From positions 32,487,025-32,551,024 of the forward strand of contig OX344763.1 of NCBI GenBank assembly GCA_947034895.1: a stretch of 64,000 nucleotides of DNA, read 5' to 3'. The notes under the pieces were generated by a model that saw only the letters and a program-made list of their open reading frames with translations, was not told where the DNA came from and made no database searches. Source of the stretch: Rhytidiadelphus loreus (lineage: Eukaryota > Streptophyta > Bryopsida > Hypnales > Hylocomiaceae). Position 1 is the stretch's first letter; each line of letters begins with the position of its first letter. The position numbers were made by a program, and so were the translations under genes. Below are positions 11,190 to 22,899 of this stretch, piece by piece.

Positions 11190-12950
11190 ATTACATTTGA
11201 TATGATTCGAAGTGTATGGATTGAAAAATGTTTATGCATTTTTAAAATATGGAAGAATGTCTTAGGAGTGAAATGTTTTGAAATATGAAGTTATGAATGG
11301 CCGATCTCTATAACCCTAAACCAAGATTTGAAAATGGACATATGAATATGAATTTAGTTTTTTTTTAATATTTATCTAAATCTTCTTTCTATTTTATCTT
11401 TTTTTCCATTATGATCCTATTGTTTTTTCCTTTTATATTTTTTTTCTTTCCATATACTTCAATTTTTTCATTGTATTCTCATTTTTTCCATCGCTCTTTA
11501 TTTTTATTTCCATTTTTTGGGGTTCTATTTTTGTTTTCATAACTTGCATTTGTTTAGACATTATATATATATTTTTTTAAATTCCACTATTGATTTACTA
11601 TTTTTTCTTTTTTTTTTGGAAAATACCTTTTGTTATATATATATTTCAAGTAATGGTCACTCCTTTAAGTTGGAGTATATTTGCAAGAGGTCAATGAGAC
11701 TTGAATGTGGTAGCCCGAATTCAATTCTCGTGGGACTTTGAATTATATTGGTGGGCGCAATATTAAGCAATTACGTTGAGTAGCAATAGTAGAGGCTAAG
11801 CTATACCCACCTTTGTTTTTTTGAATACTATTTGTTTAACATATTATATTATGTTTATTAGAAAAAATTGTAAGTGGGTAGACATAATAATTGTAGTAGG
11901 TGAACTAAACCGCTTAATTATGAATAAAGGTTTAAAGTTCTTTTCGTGTAGAAAATGACAATTGTTAGCCCATGGAAAAAATTCCCTAAATCCTTAGTAA
12001 TAGGGATAGTAGTCATAGGTCCTAAAATTTGCTAAGAATCATAGTAATTTTTATTTTTATTTAAAAGAAATTTAAAAAAAAAGAAATTTGGTAAAAAAGG
12101 TTTAAAAAAGACTTCAAGGCTCTATGCTCATAGTAACAAGCTCGCCACTCCAAGTTCGCACGCTAGTATCGTTACCTCAAAATTATATCACTTTAGTCAT
12201 GATCATCAATTAGAAACTATATTTGACAATATTCTCCAAAAATGTTAGTGATCTACAAGTGTCATTCAAACTTTGATACTAAAATACAATTCTAACTTCT
12301 ATTACTTTGTACACAACTTGCCAACCTTCCCAACCTCCAAGGATCTAATTGTATTAATAAGCTTTGGTCTTAAAGCCATGAAAAACTTGTTTAAGACCTT
12401 TATGTAAAGGTTGCTTTAGAAAGAGATTGTAACCCTTTTAGGTAGTGATTAAGTTGAATACTCTACAAACACTCTACAAACACTTTATGTTGATTTGGAG
12501 AGGTCAAACAAGAAATGTAATTTCAGTTGCCATCACTTTCTTGTGCATTTATCTATTTGTAAAAATAGTTCTTATAATAAATTTCAACTATTCCATCAAG
12601 GAGTAAGCAAGTAGGCAATGAAATGCATTGTAGGTGATTACATTGATTTGTCCTAATAGTGAGGAAGGGAAATTAGAGTCCCCTAGAAAATTGAAGTCAT
12701 AACAAAAAAATTATTTTTTTGTCATCATTGGTACAATACAAGAATATTTCAATTTGCACTATAGTACCAAATTCGATAATCGACCATCTAAGGAGAAAGA
12801 GTGATTCAAGGTTGAAGTTGAATGTCCAAACTTTTCAAAAAAAAATTGAATGGTAAGGATTTTGGTAAATTTTTGACTCAAACTAAATAAAATACGATTT
12901 TTGGAAGGCAAAGGTTCATAGGGCACTATTTATGTACACAGGCAGTAGTA
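11190..12950. other. AT-rich intergenic DNA
   Basis: Poly-T and poly-A tracts with scattered non-coding sequence. No gene or clear terminal repeats seen. Confidence 0.5.
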
Positions 12951-13017
12951 ATAATCACTTGGGTTGTGGCTTTTAATAGAGCAGGAGAGTCTAGAAATCG
13001 ATAAAGAAGATGCTAAG

Positions 13018-13210
13018 AGAGCATCCCCACAACAACTCAACAAATGGCGCAAATCCGGTGATTGGCCGGCTCCACGACAAGCATGGGGACGTCCCAAAAA
13101 TAGCCGACCAAGGCCAAATTTCTTGAGAGAACGCCCAAATGGGGGTCTTGCCAGGGCTAGGCAAAGGGGTTGACTTCCCTTCTTGACGCCGACTCCAAGG
13201 ACCCTATCCA
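13018..13210. repeat. GC-rich insert beginning AGAGCATCCCCAC
   Basis: A sharply more GC-rich block in AT-rich surroundings opens with AGAGCATCCCCACAACAACT. That terminus is seen again at 25833 and, inverted, at 28923-28936, and resembles widespread plant MITE ends. The opposite end was not found. The open frames across it look incidental. Confidence 0.35.
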
Positions 13211-13358
13211 TAGCTGCACTCAAAAGAGATGAAATACATAAAAATAAAATTCTTCGGAAACTAATGAAATGCTTAAAAGTATTATCATCATGTACCCCAA
13301 AATTAAAGTAAAACAAATTATCAATTTGTTTTGACATATAAAGTAGGAAAAAAATCTC

Positions 13359-13513
13359 TTTATATACACATGGGGTGGTAGTAGGTAGACTAATCCATGT
13401 GGGATATGTTAAGTAGAATTAGTAGGAGTTTGAGTGCTCATAGTCATAGTGAAGTCAAATTAACATATCCCACATGGGTTGATCTACCTACTACTATCCC
13501 ATATGTATAAAAA
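13359..13513. mobile_element. Hairpin MITE, about 155 bp
   Basis: The left arm from CATGGGGTGGTAGTAGGTAG (13369) to CATGTGGGATATGTTAA pairs with the right arm, TTAACATATCCCACATGG through CTACCTACTACTATCCCA. The arms are about 45-55 bp with a few mismatches around a 50-base centre. Target duplication unclear. Confidence 0.65.
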
Positions 13514-14414
13514 GAAATTCACTTCTCAATTGGAAATTAAAAAATACCAAGTTGGAATTGTGTGTGTAGCTGTGGAAAGTATGGTAGTCTACCCATTCAT
13601 GATCACCCACCCATTTCAAACCTATAGACTACTCTGTTTTTGTGAAGTTGTTACACAATTTGAGGAGCAATTTTGGCACATTGTGATTGGCTACACAACT
13701 ATCAATATTGCAACCAGTCCTTAGTCAATTTCGCAATCAACCTGTGGTCAGAAATAGAAAGGTCTATATCACCATTATAGGTTGAAGAGAATCTCCCACA
13801 AAAAAATTCATAGTAATTATATTTTGTGTAATAACATTTTGGAAAAATATGAAATCCTTCCTAATTCTAATTCTCTGCATGGAAAAAAATTCAGCATTCA
13901 AAAAACCTACACTCTAAATATGCATAATTGCTTAAGTGGTTGGAAATGGGTCATCTCCTATTGTCCTCAAGCGATTCAAAGTTAAAAAAAATTTATATTT
14001 CAATTTTCAAGCAAGGAAACTTCTTCTGGTTGCATACTTCACTTGGCATGCCCTCTTGGCACATCAGCCGTGGGGCACAGGAGCGGCCCGGCCACGGTCT
14101 TCAAACCCACATGGCACGACCCCACTAGCCATGCCTATCTGCTGAGTCTGCTGAGGGGATCCTCTGAGCGTTCAACAATTTAAAAAATCGAGGAAGACTT
14201 CTTTCAATGCACACCCTTTTCCCAAAAACAAACCAGCAAGACACGTGTACAGCTCATTTTGGCCCAAACCTGACAAGTCAGCACATTTAAATGCTGCATT
14301 TTACCATCATCTGAATTTCTGTCCAGGCTATTCAATCATGTAGTAATGAGCCATTTACTACACATATTGGTAGTCCCCATTGACTACTGTCTTGAAACTA
14401 CTCACTTCCGATGT

Positions 14415-14514
14415 CATTTTCTGGGCTCCAAACAACTGATGCAATTTGAGAACCGTATGCACTGCATTTTCTGGGCTCCAAACAACTGATGCAATTTGAG
14501 AACCATATGCACTG
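14415..14514. repeat. Perfectly phased 50-bp tandem duplication
   Basis: CATTTTCTGGGCTCCAAACA and the next 30 bases occur at 14415-14464 and again at 14465-14514 with one G/A difference (ACCGTATG versus ACCATATG). It lies downstream of the reductase gene. Confidence 0.9.
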
Positions 14515-16239
14515 CTTCAGGGCCTTTTGTAGGAGCGATTCTAAATGACCGCTCGATTTAAGAGCCTGTTATCTTACTTCAAAATTAGTGTCACACACGA
14601 TTGAGAGATTTGAGACCTATCAGTGTACCTTACTGCCTGCAAAGAGGACAACCACCTTACAAGTTTAGAACCGTACTTAACACCAACACGTGAGAGAGAC
14701 ACTTGCCTCGAAGCTTGGACTTGACATTATGAGGGCATTCACGGCTATTACCACAATTAGAAGCAAGAACACCAGTTATCTCCGAGTAAGCGTAATCACA
14801 CAATGAAAGCAAAGAGCCCAGACTCAAAGTTTCGCAAAGCTTCATCTCTGCACAATCAATCGGCAACACACACTAGCATAACATAAGCTTACCACCAGGC
14901 GAGCCCTTGCAGAACGTCCAAACACAGAAACTCAAATTGGATTGCAGACTTCGCAAGCTGTCCCGATTCACAGTATTCACTATCATTTCTTGTTGAAATG
15001 TCTTCCTTTTCTTTTTTGCAAATGACTTCTCTCAAACTTTTCAATCTCTGCAAAATGCACCATCATGCTAAAGCAATATACTGGGGATATCAGCCTCGCA
15101 ATTCCTGCCCCTTCCCGTAATATTGATGAAACTCAACCAACCTTGTCACGTTCGGTGCTTACAGTACAGCATCTCCACAATTACGCTACTGAGTTGAATG
15201 TCCTTACCCAAAGGACTCCTCGTCACACCAGGATCCCTGATAGAGTTACGAAAATAAAAGCCTCATTAGATCACTCTTTGGAAATCCAGAAACAGCTTTT
15301 ATACAGACCGCAAGAAACTCCTAACAATACCGATAAGGATAAGAACCGAAATGACAGAATCCATACAATATTGCGTCTGGATGAGACAATCTCGACGCAG
15401 ATTGTAACAACAAAATACCGTTTGAACAAAGATTCTCCACATTTGAAGATGTGCCTCATGATCTCAGTAGCACCACTTGCTAATCAACAATCCATTGGGT
15501 CATAACTTCTAAGAAACTGCATATTTCAAAGCGCCTTTCTCTAGACGTACTTGGGATCCATAAAACCGAAGCCCCATGAAATACATGAGTCGGCGGCTGC
15601 GGCTGCGGCTGCAAATCAGGACAGCGTCATAGTTGACAGCGCAAAAATGAGGAAATCGATCAATGCGGAAATATCACAAGACATACAGAATCCTTAACAT
15701 TAGGACTCGTTACATTGAAGTGCGGCTGAGCGGTCAGGTTTGATCTCCATGGGAATGTCATTTGAAAACGCTACGGTTGTCTCCATGGAATCGTCACCTA
15801 AAGGAGCCTGGACCATTCTTGAGGACAGTTTCACTACGAGAAATTGAACGGTCAGAACTAGCATTCGGTTCAAATAGCTAAAGTTCAGAATGTGAGCTTT
15901 ACTACCAGACATGAACTTTTACCATATCTTCGCACGGCAATTTTGGCTCGAAATGTAACCAACTCAGATGAGTAAATTCCAGCACCTAAAGACCCTACAT
16001 TGCGAGCATACTGTACAAGACATTAACTACGTCATTCAGAGCATATTCAGCAATCAAAAATAGTAACAAGAAAAAGCACCTCACTTCCTCAAGGCATGCG
16101 TGCAGCCAGATTGACAATCAGAGAGCAGATAACCGAGGAAAAACTATGAATGAAACTTGCACGAGTAACTTGGAAATCCAAGGAAACGCTGGATTCTCTT
16201 TCATTTATAGACTGGTATCACAAGGAGACACCAAAATGA
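14515..16239. other. Downstream flank of the reductase gene
   Basis: Moderately GC-balanced DNA that may hold the reductase 3' UTR near 16240. A 146-codon frame at 15065-15505 (+) has no recognisable features. Near 15594-15612 there is a short GGCTGC repeat. No supported gene. Confidence 0.4.
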
Positions 16240-18749
16240 TTACCGCATGTTCCCCTCACGCAAAACATCAATCATATTATATAACTTCTTATCTGCCCTC
16301 TCCCGAATCTGCGCATTACAGCAGAATTACAGAGCGTCAGGAAACACTCGGTATGAAGTCACATTCTGGCAGCTCAGAAGTAGTATCTACAGAAGGCCTT
16401 TATAAGATATTGTGCAATTAAAGGACCACTCCGAATTATAAATCAAGCACGTAAATATTGTTACTGTAACTCCTAAGTGCCCAAATGGCCCAATGTGCCT
16501 GCTTCTGTATCCTCAGGGGTTGAAAACAATGCTTCATGGGAAGGAAGACAACAAATGTACAAATAAGGAGTAATCATACCCTACATCTTTAAATGATAGG
16601 AACATCTTTTGAAATTTACTATAATGGAGGATTGGCTTCCAAAGTGGATTCTTGATTTTTGGCTTCGACACTTAAAAAAGTTAAATCAAACAGCAGTCGG
16701 ATCTCACCTTCTTGGCTAAAAACAAGACAGCATCGACAGTCCCCTCCGCATATATGGATCTTCCACACACATTGTGCTGGAATTCGAAGTTAACCCTACA
16801 GGAACAAAGAGACCTCGTCAAATAACACCACCTTCCAAAAACATCAACAACGAGGCCAGCGTCTAGTAATAATACAACAAGCTTCAAAAACTTGAGGGAA
16901 AGAGTAGCCGCTCCAAGGGAGTAGTACGCACATGCCGTCAGGCGAAACAACATGATATGTGTGAAAAGCATGGCCATGGAGGTGTTCTTCGGGCACTTTC
17001 ATGTCTTCAATTTGCCTCTTGGAGTCCCTTATCATCTCAATCTGACGACATCCAAACACAACTATCAATTATGAAATGCGTGAGAATGCATTGGTGGTAA
17101 GGAACAGATGAACTTGCAGGATTCTACATGCATCAGAGAGCGTGATGAGTAAGGCACCTCTTCTTCTATATTATAGTCCAGGCCTAGTTTCTGGAAGCTG
17201 TCAATGATGGCTCTCGCAGTTCCTGATGTGTCCATCTTGGTTGACTGGTGTGATTCCGTGACCTGTGGTTGAAAAAGAGCAGTGCTCAGTAGCAAGAACT
17301 TCCAAACCTTAGAAATATCGAGAGTTAGCATACATTCCACACATGAACTGGAATGCAAGATAACAAGATCCATCGAGTCTTCTGTCAAAGAGATGAAATA
17401 GAGGTAGTAAAAGCCAAGCTCAGTGATAAGAAATCGACCTCAACAGACTTGGGCATTTGTACCGAAAGATCTCTCTATTACGCTACAGATCTCCCGAAGA
17501 TCACATTCCTAAACACGTTACAATGCTTGAAGTAACGCAAAATTGAATCCTCTACCTCACTTACGGAACCAATATTTCCTGTAAAAAGTCAGTGTAAAAC
17601 TACTCACCTGGAGCTTGTAGCCTGAAAAGGCGCCTGGAAACTGCTCAGCCATAATCGCCATGGCTGCTTGAAATGCTACAACCTAAAACATCAACGCTTC
17701 ATTCACAGTTGAAAAAAGATCACAATTCCATTCCAACGATGTTCCCTGCTTCCAAAGCTCCAAAGAACTGACCGCTGAAAACTTCCAATGCTCATGCGCC
17801 ATATTGTCTTACAAATAAACGATAAGAGCCTTACCTGCTTTCCCATTTGCGGGGCAATGACAGCGTACACTCCAGCCTTCAGAACATCCTCCACTAGCTT
17901 CTCCCGGTCGCCACCCGTGGTGCCCATCACGAATGGTAATCCACGACTGCAATAAAATTCAGCGTTACCTGTATGGACACCACTTTAAACATTTGAACAA
18001 ACATCAACCACCACCACCACTAAAAGAAAAAGAAAAACATGCAAAGGTGAAAGTTCACCTAAATCATGAAACCTACAACATTGGTAGACACATAACCCCT
18101 AAATGCCCAAATTAGGGTAAAAGTAAGCTCTCTGACCATTGACAGCTGCTGTCAATGTATAGTCCACAACGATGACATTCGGGTAGTCCTTCATGACTTG
18201 ATCCATCACCGTCTCGCGCTCCTTGGAATCCACGGATTGCACAGTAATCCCTTGAATGTTAAACTCACGTCCCATGCCAGGCCCTGTGAGACACACAGGC
18301 ACTAATTGCATCCCCACTCCGACAGCAGCCTCGGCCACCGCTCCTCCCATCTTCCCGGAGCAGTCGTTCACCTGCCACACATCCCCCGCAAAATCCAAAT
18401 CATACAAGACATTCCAAAAAGAATTCAAAACAATCAAAACGTTCAAACATTCAAAACATTTCAACCATTCCGGGCTTTCTCAGCATTCAAACCATTTTAA
18501 ACTTTTCAAGCATTCCGAACGTTACCACGAGAGTCTAATCGACGAAGCTTGACGATCTTGCTGCTCGTGCTGAAACGGGAGAGCATCTCTGAGCCTTGAC
18601 ATTCATTTGGAGAAGCTTCGCACGGCATCGAAACTCCTCCCCCCCCCAGTGAAAAAACTACCGCTGCAGGATTCTAGAGCATGAGCGCGGTGTGGAATGG
18701 CAGCAGACAGAGTGGGATTGGAGGTGGTCACTGTCATGCGGGTCGCCAT
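16240..18749 (-). CDS. DAPB: 4-hydroxy-tetrahydrodipicolinate reductase, chloroplast precursor
   Basis: Catalyses the NAD(P)H-dependent reduction of the dihydrodipicolinate precursor, the second step of the lysine branch in plastids. Minus-strand exons: 18624-18749, 18137-18371, 17835-17968, 17608-17682, 17158-17262, 16932-17041, 16708-16795 and 16240-16308. They sum to 942 nt, 313 residues, in the usual range. All junctions are frame-consistent with GT/AG. The first 42 residues (MATRMTVTTSNPTLSAA...) look like a transit peptide. Then come the nucleotide-binding VNDCSGKMGGAVAEAAV, FVMGTTGGDREKL, the substrate and catalytic segment ESHQSTKMDTSGTARAII, VPEEHLHGHAFHTYH, FQHNVCGRSIYAEGTVDAVL and the conserved C-terminus YNMIDVLREGNMR. 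Several donors are weak (GTGCGA, GTCAGA, GTGCCT). The first exon's 3' boundary is the least certain because in its own frame a TGA follows at 18603-18605. Confidence 0.92.
18639..18647. other. Nine-C homopolymer just 3' of reductase exon 1 donor
   Basis: Nine C (nine G in sense) lie within exon 1, upstream of the proposed donor at 18623. The two shifted frames after the run would encode other Ser/Arg-rich, transit-like peptides. A length error here could therefore change the model of the amino terminus. Confidence 0.6.
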
Positions 18750-18821
18750 TGCAATGTCTGAAGAACAAGAAGATGGGGAGAAGCGGAAAACTACGAGGCA
18801 GACGGAGTCGACGTCGAACCT

Positions 18822-18837
18822 TAAACCCTAAACCCTG
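18822..18837 (-). promoter_or_regulatory. Telo-box-like AAACCCTA repeat upstream of the reductase ATG
   Basis: TTAAACCCTAAACCCTGG about 75 bases upstream of the start codon resembles plant telo-box (AAACCCTA) elements found near 5' ends of housekeeping genes. A second cluster is at 19655-19675. Confidence 0.4.
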
Positions 18838-19252
18838 GAGCTATGGCTCTGCGCCCGCGGGATAGAACAAGACGTGTGGGCCTTGGAGAATCGCCTACAA
18901 AATTATATATTGAAGAAAATTAAGCCTTGCCATTGGAATGTGCATAAAGGCTTTGACATTGGAGCACTAAAAATGAATGCTCCAAAATTTATAATTGACA
19001 TGATCTATCAACAAAAATGTGCTGGAAGAATGCATCTACAATACTGCCAATTGAAGGTGATAGGTAAGAAGGGATTTAAGGATGACACAGATCCAAACCA
19101 GTTTAAAGTGAAGGCAATTGTAATTGAGGTGGCAAAGTTGTAGTGCACAAAATGTGATTGCACACAATGAAGTGATATAGATGCACTAATACGCCATTTC
19201 CCAATGCACTAATGTGACTGATGAGCAGCATACCAATTCTGGACAATCGTAG

Positions 19253-19501
19253 TCAATGCCAGCACCTTGAAGTTTCTTCCTTCGTTTTTGATCTTTCTTC
19301 ACTAATAATGCCAGATGACGTGACTGTTCCTTCGGGGTCTTCATCTAATGCAATAAGATTCCACAAAACAACTTGAGCAGCAGCACAAAAAATGCCACGA
19401 CTTTCAATGTACATCAGCAGCTGCTGCAACCTTTCCTGAGCAATTCCATTTCCATCACAAGAGAGGTATCTAAGCTGCAGCTCTGACCACGAGAAACTTC
19501 G
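19253..19501 (-). CDS. Unrecognised exon or gene fragment
   Basis: An 82-codon open frame on the minus strand ends at TGA 19253-19255. Its peptide has a natural composition (SELQLRYLSCDGNGIAQERL, then QQLLMYIESRGIFCAAAQ, then VVLWNLIALDEDPEGT). It has no starting ATG before the helical part, and stops lie immediately upstream. It is therefore either an exon with an acceptor near 19497 or a fragment of a gene. I cannot name the family. It lies upstream of the reductase on the same strand, with a telo-box cluster at 19655-19675 further up. Confidence 0.35.
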   Translation of the reverse strand, partial: RSFSWSELQLRYLSCDGNGIAQERLQQLLMYIESRGIFCAAAQVVLWNLIALDEDPEGTVTSSGIISEERSKTKEETSRCWH

Positions 19502-19654
19502 TTATCACTTGAATTTGCCTGCAGGACAAAGTAACTCTATAGATGACAATATTTGTGCAGCAAACTGAAGTAACTAAACTTCTTCTGTTCCGAGGAAAAT
19601 CTTATGCACACCACCAGAAACACCGGAGTTCCAGAGGTTAGGGTCTGTTTTGAA

Positions 19655-19675
19655 CCCTAAAACCCTAAACCCTAA
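19655..19675. promoter_or_regulatory. Telo-box cluster
   Basis: AACCCTAAAACCCTAAACCC: three telomere-like repeats. They may mark the 5' end of the minus-strand gene fragment at 19253-19501, or be an interstitial telomere-like tract. Confidence 0.35.
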
Positions 19676-19999
19676 ATTTATCCACACATTCTGAGGAGAC
19701 AAGACGGGAGAAGACGAGACAGCAATATATATATAACAACAAAACCTAACACGCTTCCAATTCTTCAACTACAAAAATCCGTGCATTCCAGTAACAATAA
19801 AATTCGTCCAAACCCCTGCACCTCAGAAAGCAAATCAAAGCACCTGAACAAGAAGCAGGGGAAACAAATACGCAAGTTTACCTGCGACGGAGAGAGTACT
19901 CAAATATTGATCAATTGAGGGTTTTAGTATCGTCTTAGCTGCCGAAGAAGCAGCAAAAGCAGACCTATGCCGACACATATTTCAGTAGTTCAAATTTCA

Positions 20000-21165
20000 A
20001 AACGTTTGTCGTCCGATGGATCCTTCTAATATGACAGAAGTGCGGAAGCACCCAAAATCGTCAATATAAGCAATTCAGCATAGTTGGAGACACCTTTTTC
20101 TTGAAATTATATTTTTGTAGTATTAGCAAGTAAAAATCATGAATATTGAAAAAAAAATTAGATTTTTTGGATGTGATATGTAATTTCTATGATTTTTCAA
20201 AGTATCATCTTCTTAGACCACTGAAACTGTCACATGGGTGGATCCTAAACCAAAATCAGTAAAAATCAGAAGTTAGCAAATTAGAGTTAAGTATGTGTCC
20301 TTCAAATGCATCAACGAATAAGAGGTAAGCATTTAAAGGATACATTAACTAAAGTCTAGGGACATAGTTAGAGGCACTCTATGGTACAAGAATAGATACA
20401 AGGACACTTTTGGGTGCCTTCACTTTATTCATCCTCTGAATTTTGTTGCTAAAAGAAGAGGTCTTCTACAGTAGTTTGACTTACAATGAGAGTTTTTGCT
20501 ATTTCTTAACCCTACTAGGCTCCTTTTTTTCCTAAATTTACTATTGCTCCTAAAAAGTTTTGTCTACATTTTTTTTTTTTTTTTTCCTAATTCTTTCAGT
20601 TTGTTTTTTGTTTTGTTTTTCCTAATTCTTTCTTATTGTTTTGTTTTCTTTTGTAGATATTTTTTTGGAAATCAAATCCTACCAAATCTAATGTTAAATA
20701 TTTGGTTAAGTGTTTTGGAATCAAACAAAGACTTAGGACAAAGCTTGTTTGAATTCTTTTAATGAATAACTAATTCTAGAATCTTTCTAAAGGTCAACTA
20801 TTCATTCTTTTTGTTTTTTCTATTTGTTATATAAAAAAAATCCAAGCTTGTGTGATGGCAAATATTATGTAATGGAATTTGCACATGCAATTAAACATTC
20901 TTTCTTCACTTGATCTCCTACTTCATCACTTGTCTCCTTCACTTGGTCTTTGTTTTGTGAGTTTGTTGCTTTTGAGTTGCAAATTTTCTTTCCAATGCGA
21001 AGTCATGGCTTGTTGAGTATGCGCACAATTGGAGGGATTTAATTGAGAAAATATGCCAACTTGTAGTATGACTTCCATGACAAATTTTTGTAAGGCTTAA
21101 TACACACATGTGCCCCAAAAATGCAACAGTATGCTCAAATTTTTTGTGAACTTCTACTCCATGGC
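20000..21165. other. AT-rich intergenic DNA
   Basis: Long T-rich tract at 20496-20680 and no coding signal. A frame at 20939-21250 (-) runs partly into the minisatellite and is not supported. Confidence 0.4.
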
Positions 21166-21169
21166 CTTG

Positions 21170-21725
21170 CCTTGGACTTCTCCACTCACTCCTAGCATAG
21201 TCAGCCACTCTAGTTGACTTCAAATCTGAATTTTTAAACTCTCCTCTCACTCACTCTGAATTCCTAGTCACTTTGGCTTGATTCAAATTTGAAATTTGAA
21301 ACTCTCTCTCACTTACTCTAAACTCCTAGTCACTCTAGCTTGATTCAAATTTTAAACTCTACTCTCAATTACTCTGAACTCCTAGTCACTGTAGCTTGAT
21401 TCAAATTTTAAATTCTACTCTGAACTCCTAGTTACTTTGGCTTGATTCAAATTTGAAATTTTAAGCTCTCCTCACTCACTCTGAACTCCTAGTCACTTTG
21501 GCTTGATTCAAATTTGAAATTTTAAGCTCTCCTCACTCACTTTGAACTCCTAGTCACTTTGGCTTGATTCAAATTTGAAACTCTCTTCTTACTTACTCTG
21601 AACTCCTAGTCACTCTAGCTTAATTCAAATCTGAAATTTTAAGCTCTCCTCACTCACTCTAAAATTCCCAGTCACTTTGGCTTGATTTCACATCTGAAAA
21701 TTTTAAGCTCTCCTCACACTTTGGT
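21170..21725. repeat. Minisatellite, about 60-bp unit, about nine copies
   Basis: Repeated unit: CTCACTCACTCTGAACTCCT, AGTCACTTTGGCTTGATTCA, AATTTGAAATTTTAAG. Copies start near 21180, 21238, 21300, 21356, 21413, 21466, 21527, 21588 and 21644, with units of about 52-63 bp. The central copies (21413-21590) are the most alike. Confidence 0.85.
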
Positions 21726-22899
21726 TCAAAGAAAAGCTTTTAGGACTCAAATTTTAGTTCTTAGTTTGTAGTTAAAATTCCAGTGTTTGGAACTAAATTC
21801 CAAAAAAGAAAAGAAAATGGGGACCTTGTAGGTATCCTCCCCGTCTGGATTTTGTAAAAGACCCAAATGATGATGATGATGTTCAAACTCGGTTTAGCAA
21901 TTGAATTCAATCAAGTGACCTGTTGTTTTGGCCTAGCTACTACTTGTTGCTTGACCTAGCTAACTGCCACTGCCTCAACCTAGTTGACAGTTGGTTGGAC
22001 TGCAGCTGGGTTGGGCCAAGTAGCTTGTTTCCAAAATTTGATATTTGTTCTTAAGAAAACCCTTTCTTGGCCATTGCTCACCAAATTTTGGTAATTTAAT
22101 TTCCAACTTTGGGATTAAAACCAAAAACAACTTGGGTCTCCTATTGGGGACCCTCTCAACAAAGTAATGAGAAAATTCTAACTAGGTGTGAAGCTTCACT
22201 GTCCAGGGGGATTAGGTCCCAAATTCTAAAAGATTTTTGAAAAGGTTATTTTAAAAAACATAAAAGGAAGAACACATAGGGCGATAGCTTCGTTGTATTA
22301 GAAGTCTTAACCTCAAATTCTGGAACAATTTTGCAAGAGTTCCATTACACGTAGAACATCAAGAATCTTGGATCCTACCCAAATGACCACAAAACAACAC
22401 AGTAGGACTACATATTCCTATGTCAAGGCTTTAAGGAGATTTTCACAACCTAAAGGTAGGAAATCCTACACAAGAAGCTTGGTGAAATATTTTGTTAGTA
22501 AACAAGACACTTAGAAAACCACAACAAACATGCAACTTGATAGCAACAAGGCTTGTAGGGTTTTTTCTCCAAAAGATGGGAAATCCTACACAATAAGCTT
22601 GCATGTGATGGTTAGTAAGAAAATGGGCTCAAAACACAACCAAACAAGTACTAAAGCCAAAATTCAATTTGAATATTTCTAGGATTAGTACCAAAGACTC
22701 AAAGTGAACCAAATACTTCAAATAATGACTCAAAAACGTAATGGTTAGCAAGCATTTCAAAGGGACCTCAACATCCTTTGAAATGGGCTCAAACACACTA
22801 GAACTTTAGAAACCAAAGAACAAAAATGCTCCAAAATGCAATTCAAACAAGTTTTTTGGGAAATTGTCAAAATTCCAATAATGTGACTACATTTGGCCA

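Larger units (their letters stand above)
6704..11190 (+). pseudogene. Decayed FAR1/Mutator-like transposase gene, split by two later insertions
   Basis: Blocks of one protein appear in order but in several frames with many stops. At 6780-6950 there is a zinc-finger-like HPWCKVLTMN...CVNPKCDYLKKARKHNETE. At 7440-7528 comes VMIVNARCNVYV. At 9000-9510 come RIAIYIRDHFHLVAKGMYRD, STTNSTIAFFVSKDFLINY and EPKFKIIHNN. At 9600-10090 come MTISTCDMQSEDDYQD, a KGVMVDNATVNWNA-type segment and FWHFLYR-WGAFMQM. At 10500-10620 comes GVTLLPFPRLGAIVSLETKA. At 11000-11190 comes YVNCKHLYYLFQYF, a SWIM-like C-x-H end. The layout suits MULE/FAR1-type transposases, but the exact family is inferred. The frame is interrupted by inserts at 7529-8974 and about 10636-10929, which contribute no transposase-like peptide. 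Confidence 0.55.

Noticed and set aside
12930..13337. 135-codon minus-strand frame
   Set aside because: Runs across a GC-rich repeat insert; composition changes abruptly at the insert edges.
15065..15505. 146-codon frame on the plus strand
   Set aside because: Has an ATG, but no motif, signal, or splice context; it lies in the reductase downstream region and may be chance.
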